NCBI GenBank assembly: GCA_963705515.1
Contig: CAVPJV010000008.1
Location: forward strand, 744,001 to 808,000
Length of the DNA: 64,000 nt
Direction of reading: 5' to 3'
Origin: Gaiellasilicea sp963705515
GTDB lineage: Bacteria > Actinomycetota > Thermoleophilia > Gaiellales > Gaiellaceae
The notes under the pieces are model-generated. The model saw nothing but the letters and a program-made list of their open reading frames with translations. It did not search any database and had not been told where the DNA came from. Shown in pieces: positions 1 through 8,660 of the stretch. The position numbers and the translations under genes were made by a program. How positions within the stretch are numbered: the first letter of the stretch is position 1; each line of letters starts with the position of its first letter.

Positions 1-153
1 GGCCAGAAGATGGCCGGCCGGATGGGCGGCGTCCGCATCACCCAGCCGGGCCTCGTCATCCACCAGATCGATCCCGAGCGCAACCTGCTCCTCGTCAAGG
101 GCTCCGTGCCCGGTCCGAAGAGCGGCATCGTCGAGATCAGGGAGGCGAAGTAA
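1..153 (+). CDS. rplC: 50S ribosomal protein L3, C-terminal end (partial)
   Basis: The window opens inside this gene; the last 50 codons are visible and end in TAA. The translation begins GQKMAGRMGG and continues to a VPGPKSG stretch near the end, which is the conserved C-terminal part of L3, a 50S subunit protein that binds 23S rRNA near the peptidyl transferase centre. Being first in line before rplD fits the S10 operon order. The stop overlaps an ATG (TAATG at 151-155) that would be the natural start of rplD but is out of frame with it. Confidence 0.93.
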   Translation, partial: GQKMAGRMGGVRITQPGLVIHQIDPERNLLLVKGSVPGPKSGIVEIREAK

Positions 154-178
154 TGGCCGCTCGAAGTCATCCAAACCG

Positions 179-790
179 GTGGCCAAGCTTGTCGGCGGCA
201 GCGCTGCCAAGGACGTCACCCTGGACGCCGAGATCTTCGGCGCCGACGTGAAGCCACACCTTGTGCACGAGACCGTGCGCGCCGAGCTGAACGCTCGCCG
301 CGCCGGCACACGTGGCGCGAAGACCCGTGGTCTCGTCTCCGGCGGCCGCGCGAAGCCGTGGCGCCAGAAGGGCACGGGCCGCGCCCGCGCCGGCACGACC
401 CGCGCACCGCAGTTCACGGGCGGCGGCGTCGTCTTCGCGCCGACGATGCGCAGCTTCGATGTCAAGGTCAACCGCAAGGCGCGCCGCTCGGCGCTCCGCG
501 GCGCCCTCTCGAGCCACGCCTCGAACGGCACGCTCGGCGTCCTCGACGCCTCCGGCTTCGAGGCCCCGTCGACGAAGCAGGCCAAGGGCGTCGTCGAGTC
601 GTGGGCCAAGGAGCAGCCGCTGCTGGTCGTCGCGACCGAGGACGAGGAGACGCTGATCAAGTCGTTCCGCAACCTCCCGAAGACGCTCGTGACGGTGCCG
701 TCCGAGCTCGAGGTCGCCACGATCGTCTGGGCGAGGAGCGTCCTCGTCACCGAGGCCGCGCTGCCGCTCGTCGAGGGGAGGGCCTCCTGA
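179..790 (+). CDS. rplD: 50S ribosomal protein L4
   Basis: The 203-residue product has the L4 layout: a conserved loop around GAKTRGLVSGG and KPWRQKGTGRARAG (about residues 40-70), which reaches into the exit tunnel, followed by the globular RNA-binding part. L4 binds 23S rRNA and in some bacteria represses its own operon. GTG at 179 is the first in-frame start, but it has no clear Shine-Dalgarno. An ATG at 153 overlapping the rplC stop would be in frame if one base were added between 155 and 179, so the true N-terminus may be longer. It lies between rplC and rplW in standard order. Confidence 0.93.
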   Translation: MAKLVGGSAAKDVTLDAEIFGADVKPHLVHETVRAELNARRAGTRGAKTRGLVSGGRAKPWRQKGTGRARAGTTRAPQFTGGGVVFAPTMRSFDVKVNRKARRSALRGALSSHASNGTLGVLDASGFEAPSTKQAKGVVESWAKEQPLLVVATEDEETLIKSFRNLPKTLVTVPSELEVATIVWARSVLVTEAALPLVEGRAS

Positions 791-1086
791 TGAGCCTCCA
801 CCCGAACGAGGTCCTGCTCGCTCCGGTCGTCTCGGAGAAGAGCTACAGCCTGATCACCGACCGCAAGTACACCTTCAAGGTGCACAAGAACGCGCACAAG
901 ACGCAGATCCGCCAGGCCGTGGAGGAGCTGTTCGAGGTCCACGTCGAGAACGTGAACATCCTCAAGGTGCAGGCGAAGCCGAAGCGGCGCGGCGTCTCGA
1001 AGGGCACCCGTCCGGGCTGGAAGAAGGCCATCGTGCAGGTGCGCGAGGGCGAGACGATCGAGATCTTCGAGGGGGCCCAGGTCTAA
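790..1086 (+). CDS. rplW: 50S ribosomal protein L23
   Basis: The 98-residue product starts at ATG 790, sharing one base with the rplD stop (TGATG). The open frame runs further upstream inside rplD, but this start gives the usual L23 N-terminus (MSLHPNEVLLAPVVSEKS). L23 sits at the tunnel exit and is the docking site for trigger factor and SRP. The C-terminal KPKRRGVSKGTRPGWKKA stretch is the expected rRNA-binding segment. The length is normal for the family. Confidence 0.95.
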   Translation: MSLHPNEVLLAPVVSEKSYSLITDRKYTFKVHKNAHKTQIRQAVEELFEVHVENVNILKVQAKPKRRGVSKGTRPGWKKAIVQVREGETIEIFEGAQV

Positions 1087-1089
1087 GCC

Positions 1090-1932
<843 letters not shown>

Positions 1933-2220
1933 GTGAGCAGATCGTCGAAGAAGGGGCCTTTCGTGGAGGAGCGGCTGATGAGCCGGATCGAGTCCATGAA
2001 TGCGGCCAACGAGAAGCGGATGATTCGCACCTGGTCGCGCTCGTCCACGGTCTTCCCCGACATGGTCGGGCACACGATCGCGGTCCACGACGGGCGCAAG
2101 CACGTGCCGGTCTTCGTCAGCGAGCAGATGGTCGGGCACAAGCTCGGCGAGTTCGCCCCCACCCGGACCTTCAAGGGCCACGCCGGCGACCGGCAGGCCA
2201 AGGTGCAGAAGGGCCGCTAG
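1933..2220 (+). CDS. rpsS: 30S ribosomal protein S19
   Basis: The 95-residue product begins with SRSSKKGPFV and contains the conserved RTWSRSSTVFPDMVGHTIAVHDG segment. S19 forms a complex with S13 in the head of the 30S subunit near the A and P sites. GTG 1933 follows the rplB stop directly, so translation is probably coupled. The length is standard. Confidence 0.96.
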   Translation: MSRSSKKGPFVEERLMSRIESMNAANEKRMIRTWSRSSTVFPDMVGHTIAVHDGRKHVPVFVSEQMVGHKLGEFAPTRTFKGHAGDRQAKVQKGR

Positions 2221-2708
2221 TGGCTGCGACGCAGACAGCCGAGCAGGTCGTGCGCGCGGAGGCCAAGTGGGTTCGCCTCTCGGCGCGCAAGGCGCGGGTC
2301 GTGCTCACGCACATCCGCGGGCGCAGCGTGCCCGAGGCGCGGACGATCCTCGCCTTCACGCAGCGCGCCGCCGCCAAGGACATCGAGAAGGTGTTGCGCT
2401 CGGCCGTCGCCAACGCCGAGACGAACCCGCTCCTGCACTGGAACGGCGACGACCTGATCGTCAAGGCCGCCTACGCCGACGAGGGCCCGACGCTGAAGCG
2501 CTGGCGCCCGCGCGCCCGCGGCCGCGTCAACCAGATTCTCAAGCGCACGTGCCACATCACGATCGAGCTCGCGCAGGATCCGAAGGCCGGCCAGACGCGC
2601 AGGCCGCGCGCCGCCGCGCCGACGGCGACCGAGACCCCGGCTCCCGAAACGCAGCCGGCTGAGAAGCCGAAGCGCTCGCGCGCGAAGAAGAAGGAGGCGG
2701 TGGCCTGA
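2220..2708 (+). CDS. rplV: 50S ribosomal protein L22 with C-terminal extension
   Basis: GTG 2220 overlaps the last base of the rpsS stop. Residues about 10-118 are a normal L22 with the conserved WVRLSARKARVV start and the beta-hairpin segment RWRPRARGRVNQILKRTCH that lines the exit tunnel. The final 40 or so residues are an extra tail rich in Pro, Ala, Thr and then Lys/Arg, making 162 residues against the usual 110-120. The tail is of the same low-complexity kind as in S3, S17, S5 and L15 of this operon. Confidence 0.95.
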   Translation: MAATQTAEQVVRAEAKWVRLSARKARVVLTHIRGRSVPEARTILAFTQRAAAKDIEKVLRSAVANAETNPLLHWNGDDLIVKAAYADEGPTLKRWRPRARGRVNQILKRTCHITIELAQDPKAGQTRRPRAAAPTATETPAPETQPAEKPKRSRAKKKEAVA

Positions 2709-3778
2709 TGGGCCAGAAGGTGCATCCCGGCGGCCTGCGGGTCGGCGTCATCCACGACTGGAAGTCCAACTGGTACGTGGGGAAGAAGGAGTTCCCGACC
2801 TACATCCTCGAGGACGTCCGCATCCGTGACCACATCAACACGAAGCTCGGCCACGCCGGTCTCTCCGACATCCTGATCCGCAAGGACAAGCAGCGGATCA
2901 CGGTCGACATCTTCACCGCCCGCCCCGGGATCGTGATCGGCAAGTCCGGGGTCGAGGTCGACGCGCTTCGCAAGGAGCTGCACTCGATCACGGGCAAGAA
3001 CGTCCACATCAACATCAACGAGATCAAGCGGCCCGAGCTGGACGCGAAGCTCGTGGCCCAGTCGATCGCCGAGCAGCTGCAGAACCGTGTCAGCTTCCGC
3101 CGCGCGATGAAGCGCTCGCTGGCCTCGGCGATGCGCTCGGGCGCCCAGGGGATCAAGATCCAGTGCGGCGGCCGCCTCGGCGGCGGCGAGATGAGCCGCT
3201 CGGAGCGCTACACCGAGGGCCGCATCCCGCTGCACACGATCCGCGCCGACATCGACTACGGCTTCGCCGAGGCGAAGACGACCTACGGCCGCATCGGCGT
3301 CAAGGTCTGGATCAACAAGGGCGAGATCATGCCGGAGGGCTTCGAGGGCATGACCACGGGCAAGGACACGCGCCTCGGCGACCAGGATCAGGCTCGCCGC
3401 CGGCGCGGTGGCGCAGCCGAGGGTCTCGGCGCCTCGCGTGAGTCGGGCCGTGGCCGTGCGCAGGATCGTGAAGGCCTCGGCCTCGTCAAGAAGCCTCGCG
3501 GCCCGCGCCGTCCCGGCGGCGGCGGTGCCGGCGGCCCCGGTGGCCGTCCCGGCGGCGGACGCCCGCGTCCTGCCGGCGGCAGCCGTCCGCGGCGCCAGGA
3601 CAGCGTCGAGCAGCCGAAGACCGACGCCGTCGTCGAGCCCACCGTCGAGGAGACCACGCCGGTGACGGACGCTCCGGTGACGGACGCTCCCGTGACAGAT
3701 GCTCCGGCTCCGGAGGCTCCCGCAGCCGAGGCTCCGGCGACACCGGAGACGGATGCCGGCGAGGGGAGCGAGAGCTAG
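2708..3778 (+). CDS. rpsC: 30S ribosomal protein S3 with long Gly/Arg and acidic C-terminal tail
   Basis: The ATG overlaps the rplV stop. Residues 1-215 are a complete S3 with the KH domain (IVIGKSGVEV near residue 78) and the C-terminal domain (GRLGGGEMSRSE). S3 lies at the mRNA entry tunnel and contributes to helicase activity. Residues about 225-356 are extra: first an Arg/Gly/Pro-rich basic stretch, then an acidic tail with three TDAPV units. Bacterial S3 usually ends between 215 and 280 residues, so this 356-residue form is long. The tail reads in frame without interruption. Confidence 0.95.
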   Translation: MGQKVHPGGLRVGVIHDWKSNWYVGKKEFPTYILEDVRIRDHINTKLGHAGLSDILIRKDKQRITVDIFTARPGIVIGKSGVEVDALRKELHSITGKNVHININEIKRPELDAKLVAQSIAEQLQNRVSFRRAMKRSLASAMRSGAQGIKIQCGGRLGGGEMSRSERYTEGRIPLHTIRADIDYGFAEAKTTYGRIGVKVWINKGEIMPEGFEGMTTGKDTRLGDQDQARRRRGGAAEGLGASRESGRGRAQDREGLGLVKKPRGPRRPGGGGAGGPGGRPGGGRPRPAGGSRPRRQDSVEQPKTDAVVEPTVEETTPVTDAPVTDAPVTDAPAPEAPAAEAPATPETDAGEGSES

Positions 3779-4204
3779 ATGCTGCTCCCGAAGAAGACCA
3801 AGTTCCGCCGTGTGCACCGCGGCCGGCGGCGCGGCGTCTCGCGCGGCCAGACCGACGTGCAGTTCGGCGATTACGGGATCAAGTCGCTCGAGGCCGGTTG
3901 GATCACCAACCGCCAGATCGAGGCTGCCCGAATCGCGATGACGCGCAAGATCAAGCGCGGCGGCAAGGTCTGGATCAACGTCTTCCCGGACAAGTCGGTG
4001 ACGCAGAAGCCGGCCGAGACCCGCATGGGCTCGGGCAAGGGCTCGCCGGAGCACTGGGTCGCCGTCGTCAAGCCGGGCCGCGTCATGTTCGAGCTGGCCG
4101 GTGTCGCCGAGCCGCTCGCCAAGGAGGCGCTGCAGCTCGCAAGCCAGAAGCTGCCGGTGAAGACCAAGATCGTGAAGAGAGAGGCTGATCTCTTTGAAAG
4201 CTAG
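3779..4204 (+). CDS. rplP: 50S ribosomal protein L16
   Basis: The 141-residue product begins with MLLPKKTKFRRVHRGRRRG and has the conserved MGSGKGSPEHWVAVVKPGRV segment. L16 is an A-site 50S protein needed for aminoacyl-tRNA binding. The ATG follows the rpsC stop without a gap, and the end overlaps rpmC by 11 bases. Length is standard. Confidence 0.97.
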   Translation: MLLPKKTKFRRVHRGRRRGVSRGQTDVQFGDYGIKSLEAGWITNRQIEAARIAMTRKIKRGGKVWINVFPDKSVTQKPAETRMGSGKGSPEHWVAVVKPGRVMFELAGVAEPLAKEALQLASQKLPVKTKIVKREADLFES

Positions 4205-4394
4205 AACGCTCCGCGACATGACCGACGACGAGCTCCAGCGGACGCTCGGCGAGCGCCGCCAGGAGCTCTTCAACCTCCGTTTCCAGTCCGCGACCGGCGC
4301 GCTCGAGAACAGCGCCCGCGTTCGGTCGGCGAAGCGGGAGATCGCACGTATTTTGACCGTCCGCCACGAGCGGGAAAGGGCTGGGAACGCGTAG
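4194..4394 (+). CDS. rpmC: 50S ribosomal protein L29
   Basis: The 66-residue product starts at TTG 4194 inside the end of rplP, giving the usual L29 start MKARTLRDMTDDEL and the ELFNLRFQSATG signature. A purine-rich stretch (aagagagagg) about ten bases upstream can serve as ribosome binding site. L29 is a two-helix protein at the tunnel exit next to L23. Confidence 0.93.
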   Translation: MKARTLRDMTDDELQRTLGERRQELFNLRFQSATGALENSARVRSAKREIARILTVRHERERAGNA

Positions 4395-4397
4395 ACC

Positions 4398-5210
4398 ATG
4401 GCTGAGAAGAAGACGAAGAAGAAGGACGAGACCGCGGTCGAGGAGACCGCCGCGGAGGCCACGGAGACGGAGGCCGCCGCGCCGGCCGTCGACGAGGGCG
4501 AGGCGGTGGTGTCGCCAGAAGCGGCCTCGAGCGAGGTCATGGACGACGCTGCCGCCGAGGAGACCGCTCCGGTCGCCGAAGAGGCGGCCGAGGAGCCTGT
4601 CGCCGAGGAGCCTGTCGCCGAGGAGGCTCCCGCTACCGAGGAGCCCGTCACCGAGGAGCCTGTGGCAGAGGAGCCTGTGGCAGAGGAGCCTGTGGCAGAG
4701 GAGCCTGTGGCAGAGGAGCCCGTCGCGGAGGAAGCGCCGGCTGAGGAGCCTGTCGCCGAGGAGGCTCCCGCCGAGGAGCCGGCGGCGGAGGCCGAGCCCG
4801 AGGAGGAGACCGCCGCGCCCGCCGCGCCCGCACCACAGTCCGGTCCCAAGCCGAAGCGGAAGCGCCTGCCGCGTGCCCTGCGCCCCACGAAGGGCCGCGT
4901 CACGCGCGAGAAGTCGAGCGAGCGCAAGCCGATCACCCGGGTCCCGAAGCCAGAGAGCGAGTTCGGCCGCCGCCAGGAGCGTCAGGGCACGGTCGTCTCC
5001 GACCGAGGAGACAAGACGATCGTCGTCAAGGTCGACACGATCAAGGCGCACCCGAGGTACAAGAAGGTCGTCCGCCGCTCGAAGAAGTTTCACGCGCACG
5101 ACGAGCAGAATCAGGCCAAGATCGGCGACGTCGTCAAGATCATCGAGACGCGCCCGATCTCGAAGACGAAGAACTGGCGCCTGGCCGAGATCCTCGAGGT
5201 GGCCAAGTGA
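4398..5210 (+). CDS. rpsQ: 30S ribosomal protein S17 with ~190-residue acidic N-terminal extension
   Basis: Only residues 195-270 are S17: an OB-fold with GTVVSDRGDKTIVVKVD and the KIIETRPISKTKNWRL end, which binds 16S rRNA. Before it lies a Lys-rich start, then about 130 residues dominated by Glu, Ala, Pro and Val with many EEPVA units, then a basic linker of about 45 residues. A normal S17 is 80-95 residues. ATG 4398 is the first start after rpmC, and the frame stays open throughout with normal codon use. At the DNA level the tract holds four perfect 15 bp repeats. Whether the extension stays on the ribosome or is cut off cannot be told from sequence. Confidence 0.92.
   Translation: MAEKKTKKKDETAVEETAAEATETEAAAPAVDEGEAVVSPEAASSEVMDDAAAEETAPVAEEAAEEPVAEEPVAEEAPATEEPVTEEPVAEEPVAEEPVAEEPVAEEPVAEEAPAEEPVAEEAPAEEPAAEAEPEEETAAPAAPAPQSGPKPKRKRLPRALRPTKGRVTREKSSERKPITRVPKPESEFGRRQERQGTVVSDRGDKTIVVKVDTIKAHPRYKKVVRRSKKFHAHDEQNQAKIGDVVKIIETRPISKTKNWRLAEILEVAK
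4661..4720 (+). repeat. 15 bp tandem repeat x4 inside rpsQ
   Basis: Four perfect head-to-tail copies of tgtggcagaggagcc encode successive PVAEE units in the S17 extension. Less perfect copies flank them on both sides. Replication slippage at this tract would change the protein by whole five-residue steps and keep the frame. Confidence 0.95.
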
Positions 5211-5226
5211 TTGTCGAGGTGAAACT

Positions 5227-5595
5227 GTGATCCAGCAGGAATCCCGGCTGCGGGTCGCCGACAACACCGGTGCGCGCGAGATCCTCTGCATCCGCGTCAT
5301 GGGCGGCTCGAAGCGGCGCTACGCCCGCGTCGGCGACGTGATCGTAGGTACCGTGAAGTCCGCGACGCCGCAGGGAACGGTGAAGAAAGGCGAGGTCGTC
5401 AGGGCGGTCGTCGTCCGGACGAAGAAGCCTTACGGCCGTAACGACGGCACGCAGATCGCGTTCGACGAGAACGCAGCCGTGATCATCGACGCCGCGCGGA
5501 ACCCGCGCGGGACGCGCATCTTCGGGCCTGTCGCCCGTGAGCTGCGCGAGAAGAACTTCATGAAGATCGTCAGCCTGGCTCCCGAGGTGCTCTGA
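5227..5595 (+). CDS. rplN: 50S ribosomal protein L14
   Basis: The 122-residue product starts at GTG 5227, preceded by gaggtgaaact, and begins with the canonical L14 N-terminus IQQESRLRVADNTGAREI. The conserved GTRIFGPVARELRE block near the end is present. L14 forms an intersubunit bridge and is the binding site of the silencing factor RsfS. The frame is open further upstream inside rpsQ, but the family alignment fixes this start. Confidence 0.97.
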   Translation: MIQQESRLRVADNTGAREILCIRVMGGSKRRYARVGDVIVGTVKSATPQGTVKKGEVVRAVVVRTKKPYGRNDGTQIAFDENAAVIIDAARNPRGTRIFGPVARELREKNFMKIVSLAPEVL

Positions 5596-5600
5596 GAAAC

Positions 5601-5972
5601 GTGGCAAACAAGATGAAGATCAAGCAGGGCGACATGGTGCAGATCCTGGCCGGGAAGGACCGCGGCAAGCAGGGCCGCATCATCGAGGCCCGCCCGCGCG
5701 ACGGCCGCGTGCTCGTCGAGAACCTGAACGTGATGACGCGGCACACGCGGCCGCGCCCGCTGCGCGACGCCAACCGCATGGGCGGGACCCAGATGACCCC
5801 GGGCGGCCGGGTCGAGAAGGCGGCGCCCGTCGACGTCTCGAACGTGATGCTCGTCTGCCCCGTCTGCAACCTGCCGACGCGCGTCGGGATCAAGGTCAAG
5901 GAAGTGAAGGGCGAGATGGTTCGCGTCCGCGTCTGCAAGCGCGACGGCTGCGGCCAGGAAGTGGACAAGTAA
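5601..5972 (+). CDS. rplX: 50S ribosomal protein L24 with two CxxC-like pairs
   Basis: The 123-residue product begins with a KOW motif (KIKQGDMVQILAGKDRGKQG), and L24 is one of the two assembly-initiator proteins of the 50S subunit. The C-terminal part has CPVC near residue 96 and a second cysteine pair (CKRDGC) at the end, which could hold a zinc ion, a feature of many but not all bacterial L24 proteins. GTG 5601 gives the standard start. The stop overlaps the rplE ATG. Confidence 0.95.
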   Translation: MANKMKIKQGDMVQILAGKDRGKQGRIIEARPRDGRVLVENLNVMTRHTRPRPLRDANRMGGTQMTPGGRVEKAAPVDVSNVMLVCPVCNLPTRVGIKVKEVKGEMVRVRVCKRDGCGQEVDK

Positions 5973-6547
5973 TGGCGACCGCGACCTACACGCCGCGCCT
6001 GAAGGAGCGCTACCTCGAGCTGCGCCCGCAGCTCCAGGAGGAGCTCGGGCTGAGCTCGATCATGCAGGTGCCCGAGATCGCGAAGATCACGCTGAACATG
6101 GGCGTCGGCGATGCCAAGACCGACGCGAAGGCGCTCGACGCCGCGATCGAGGAACTGACGATCATCGCCGGCCAGCGCGCCCAGGTGCGCAAGGCGCGCA
6201 AGTCGATTGCGAGCTTCAAGCTCCGCGAGGGGATGGCGGTCGGCGCGCGCGTGACGCTGCGCGGCGCCCGCATGTACGAGTTCCTCGACCGGCTCGTCTC
6301 GGTCGCGCTGCCGCGGATCCGCGACTTCCGCGGCCTCAACCCGCGCTCGTTCGACGGCCGCGGCAACTACTCGCTGGGTGTCCGCGAGCAGATCATCTTC
6401 CCGGAGATCGACTACGACGCCGTCGCGTCGATCCGGGGTCTCGACGTCACGATCACGACCTCGGCGCAGACGACCGACGAGCAGGCGTTCGCACTCCTGC
6501 GCGGCCTCGGGCTCCCGTTCGCAGCCGACGACAGAAGGGATCAGTAA
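5972..6547 (+). CDS. rplE: 50S ribosomal protein L5
   Basis: The 191-residue product has the L5 signatures: KITLNMGVGDAKTD near the N-terminus, then ITGQRAQ-like and RLKEGMAVGARVTLRG-like segments in the middle, and the LGVREQIIFPEIDYD end. L5 binds 5S rRNA and contacts P-site tRNA. ATG 5972 overlaps the rplX stop (TAATG). The length is slightly above the usual 179-187 because of a short C-terminal tail. Confidence 0.96.
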   Translation: MATATYTPRLKERYLELRPQLQEELGLSSIMQVPEIAKITLNMGVGDAKTDAKALDAAIEELTIIAGQRAQVRKARKSIASFKLREGMAVGARVTLRGARMYEFLDRLVSVALPRIRDFRGLNPRSFDGRGNYSLGVREQIIFPEIDYDAVASIRGLDVTITTSAQTTDEQAFALLRGLGLPFAADDRRDQ

Positions 6548-6550
6548 CGC

Positions 6551-6736
6551 ATGGCCAAGACGTCTCTCGTCGTCAAGCAGAAGCGCGGGTCCAAGTTCAA
6601 GGTCCGCAACTACACGCGCTGCAACAAATGCGGCCGCCCGCGCGCGGTGTTCAAGAAGTTCGGCCTCTGCCGGATCTGCCTGCGCGAGCTCGCGCACAAC
6701 GGCTCCATCCCCGGCATGACGAAGTCCAGCTGGTAG
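6551..6736 (+). CDS. rpsN: 30S ribosomal protein S14, zinc-binding (type Z)
   Basis: The 61-residue product carries CNKC and CRIC pairs, the zinc ribbon of the short C+ form of S14. In organisms with several S14 genes, the zinc-free long form is induced under zinc limitation, so this is expected to be the constitutive copy. Length and position between rplE and rpsH are typical. Confidence 0.97.
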   Translation: MAKTSLVVKQKRGSKFKVRNYTRCNKCGRPRAVFKKFGLCRICLRELAHNGSIPGMTKSSW

Positions 6737-6746
6737 GAGAGAAGAG

Positions 6747-7148
6747 ATGCTGACCGACCCGATCGCAGACATGCTCACGCGGATTCGCAACGCCAACAAG
6801 GCGATGCACGACACCGCCGAGATGCCGACCTCCCGGATCAAGGAGGAGATCGCCCGCGTCCTCAAGGATGAGGGCTACATCAAGGACTTCCGCGTCGTCG
6901 AGGTCGAGGGACAGCCGTACTCGACGCTCGTCATCGAGCTCAAGTTCGGCCGCAACCGCCAGCGGGTGATCACGGGCGTCAAGCGCGTGTCCCGCCCCGG
7001 CCGCCGCGTCTACGCGCGCAAGGACCGCCTGCCGCGCGTTCTCGGCGGGCTCGGCACCGCGATCCTGTCCACGTCGACCGGCCTGATCACGAGCCGCCAA
7101 GCTGCCGAGAAGGGCATCGGCGGCGAGGTGATCGCGTTCGTCTGGTAG
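6747..7148 (+). CDS. rpsH: 30S ribosomal protein S8
   Basis: The 133-residue product starts MLTDPIADMLTRIRNANKA and ends with the GGEVIAFVW signature of S8, a primary 16S rRNA-binding protein that in E. coli is the repressor of the spc operon. The ATG at 6747 is preceded by ggagagaaga, a good ribosome binding site. Confidence 0.97.
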   Translation: MLTDPIADMLTRIRNANKAMHDTAEMPTSRIKEEIARVLKDEGYIKDFRVVEVEGQPYSTLVIELKFGRNRQRVITGVKRVSRPGRRVYARKDRLPRVLGGLGTAILSTSTGLITSRQAAEKGIGGEVIAFVW

Positions 7149-7152
7149 CGGC

Positions 7153-7686
7153 ATGAGCAGAATCGGCAAGCGACCCATTGAGCTCCCGAGCACGGTCAAC
7201 GTGGCGATCTCCCCTGGGCGCGTTCAGGTGAACGGGCCGCTCGGCGAGCTCTCGCAGGTCGTGCCGCAGCGGATGAAGATCGAGCAGGCCGACGGCGAGC
7301 TCCTCGTCACCCGTCCGACCGAGCGTGGCGAGGATCGCGCGCTGCACGGACTCACGAGGACGCTGATCGCGAACATGGTCGAGGGTGTCACGAACGGCTT
7401 CGAGAAGCACCTCGAGATCCAGGGTGTCGGCTACCGCGCCTCGCTGCGCGGCAGCGACCTCGAGCTCAACGTCGGCTACTCGCACTCGGTCGTGATCAAG
7501 CCGCGGCCCGGCATCACCTTCGAGGTGCCGGCGCCCACGCAGGTGATCGTCAAGGGCACCGACAAGCAGCAGGTCGGCCAGACGGCCGCCGAGGTGCGCC
7601 AGGTGCGCCCGCCGGAGCCCTACAAGGGCAAGGGAATCCGCTATCGGGACGAGTACGTCCGCAGGAAGGTCGGGAAGAGGGCATGA
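7153..7686 (+). CDS. rplF: 50S ribosomal protein L6
   Basis: The 177-residue product has the two repeated L6 domains, starting SRIGKRPIELP, with the conserved PEPYKGKGIRYRDE sequence near the end. L6 lies at the base of the L7/L12 stalk and is the main determinant of gentamicin-type effects in some bacteria. The stop overlaps the rplR start by four bases (ATGA). Confidence 0.97.
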   Translation: MSRIGKRPIELPSTVNVAISPGRVQVNGPLGELSQVVPQRMKIEQADGELLVTRPTERGEDRALHGLTRTLIANMVEGVTNGFEKHLEIQGVGYRASLRGSDLELNVGYSHSVVIKPRPGITFEVPAPTQVIVKGTDKQQVGQTAAEVRQVRPPEPYKGKGIRYRDEYVRRKVGKRA

Positions 7687-8039
7687 GCACGCTGACGACC
7701 CGCCAGGCGCGCGAGCGCAGGCACCGGCGGATCCGCGGCAAGGTCGCCGGCACGGCCGAGCGGCCGCGCCTCGCGGTCTTCCGCTCCAACAAGGGCATCT
7801 TCGCCCAGCTGATCGACGACGAGAACGGCCGCACGCTCGCCGGGGCGAGCTGGCTCGGCCTCGCGAAGTCGTTCAAGGGCAACCGGATCGAGCAGGCAGG
7901 CGCCGTCGGCAAGGCTGTCGCCGACGCCGCCAAGAAGGCCGGGATCGAGACCGTCGTGTTCGACCGCGGCGGCTACCTGTACCACGGACGCGTCAAGGCG
8001 CTCGCCGACGGCGCGCGTGAGGGAGGACTGAAGTTTTAG
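7683..8039 (+). CDS. rplR: 50S ribosomal protein L18
   Basis: The 118-residue product has the L18 pattern: RHRRIRGKVAGTAERPRLAV early and FDRGGYLYHGRVKALADGAREGG at the end. L18 brings 5S rRNA to the large subunit together with L5 and L25-type proteins. ATG 7683 overlaps the rplF stop by four bases, indicating coupled translation. Confidence 0.97.
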   Translation: MSTLTTRQARERRHRRIRGKVAGTAERPRLAVFRSNKGIFAQLIDDENGRTLAGASWLGLAKSFKGNRIEQAGAVGKAVADAAKKAGIETVVFDRGGYLYHGRVKALADGAREGGLKF

Positions 8040-8660
8040 ATGAGCATCGTCGAGCGTGAAGTGATCGCCCGCGAAGAAGTCCGCGAGCTCAAGGAGCGCG
8101 TGATCGAGATCAACCGCGTCGCCAAGGTCGTCAAGGGCGGCCGGCGCTTCTCGTTCACGGCGCTGGTCGTGATCGGCGACGAGGTCGACCGCGTCGGCGT
8201 CGGCTACGGCAAGGCGCGCGAGGTGCCGCTGGCGATCTCGAAGGCCGTCGACGACGCGAAGAAGAACCTCTTCACCGTGCCGAAGCACGGCACCACCGTC
8301 ACCCACGAGATCCTCGGTGTGTTCGGCGCCGCCCGTGTCTTCATCAGGCCGGCCTCGGAGGGAACCGGGGTCATCGCCGGCGGCGGCGTGCGAGCGGTGC
8401 TCGAGCTCGGCGGGATCCGCGACGTGCTCGCGAAGAGCCTCGGCACGACGAATCCGATCAACATGGCGAAGGCGACCGTGGACGGCCTGAAGAAGCTCCG
8501 CCGCCCCGAGGACGTCGCCAAGATGCGCGGCAAGACGATCACCGAGGTGCTGCCCTATCGCGCGCCCGCCCCCGAGGCTGCAGTCCTCGAGGAGGCGCCC
8601 GCCGCGCCGGCGCCCGAGCCTGTCGAGGCGACGACCGAGGTCGAGGAGACCGCGTCGTGA
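8040..8660 (+). CDS. rpsE: 30S ribosomal protein S5 with acidic C-terminal tail
   Basis: Residues about 20-165 are standard S5 with the double-stranded RNA-binding N-terminal domain (RVAKVVKGGRRFSFTALVV) and the C-terminal domain (GGGVRAVLELGGIRDVLAKS). S5 is important for decoding accuracy and mRNA helicase activity. The last 30 or so residues are a Pro/Glu/Ala-rich tail, giving 206 residues against the usual 165-175. The ATG follows the rplR stop directly. Confidence 0.96.
   Translation: MSIVEREVIAREEVRELKERVIEINRVAKVVKGGRRFSFTALVVIGDEVDRVGVGYGKAREVPLAISKAVDDAKKNLFTVPKHGTTVTHEILGVFGAARVFIRPASEGTGVIAGGGVRAVLELGGIRDVLAKSLGTTNPINMAKATVDGLKKLRRPEDVAKMRGKTITEVLPYRAPAPEAAVLEEAPAAPAPEPVEATTEVEETAS

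Noticed and set aside
4590..4800. Tandem repeats in rpsQ as a CRISPR or minisatellite locus
   Set aside because: The repeats are in frame, code for EEPVA units, have no spacers and lie inside one open gene.
2471..4936. An 821-codon open frame on the minus strand over rplV-rpsQ
   Set aside because: It is the antisense of ribosomal protein genes; the Ser/Gly and repeat content mirrors the S17 extension. High GC makes long antisense frames common.
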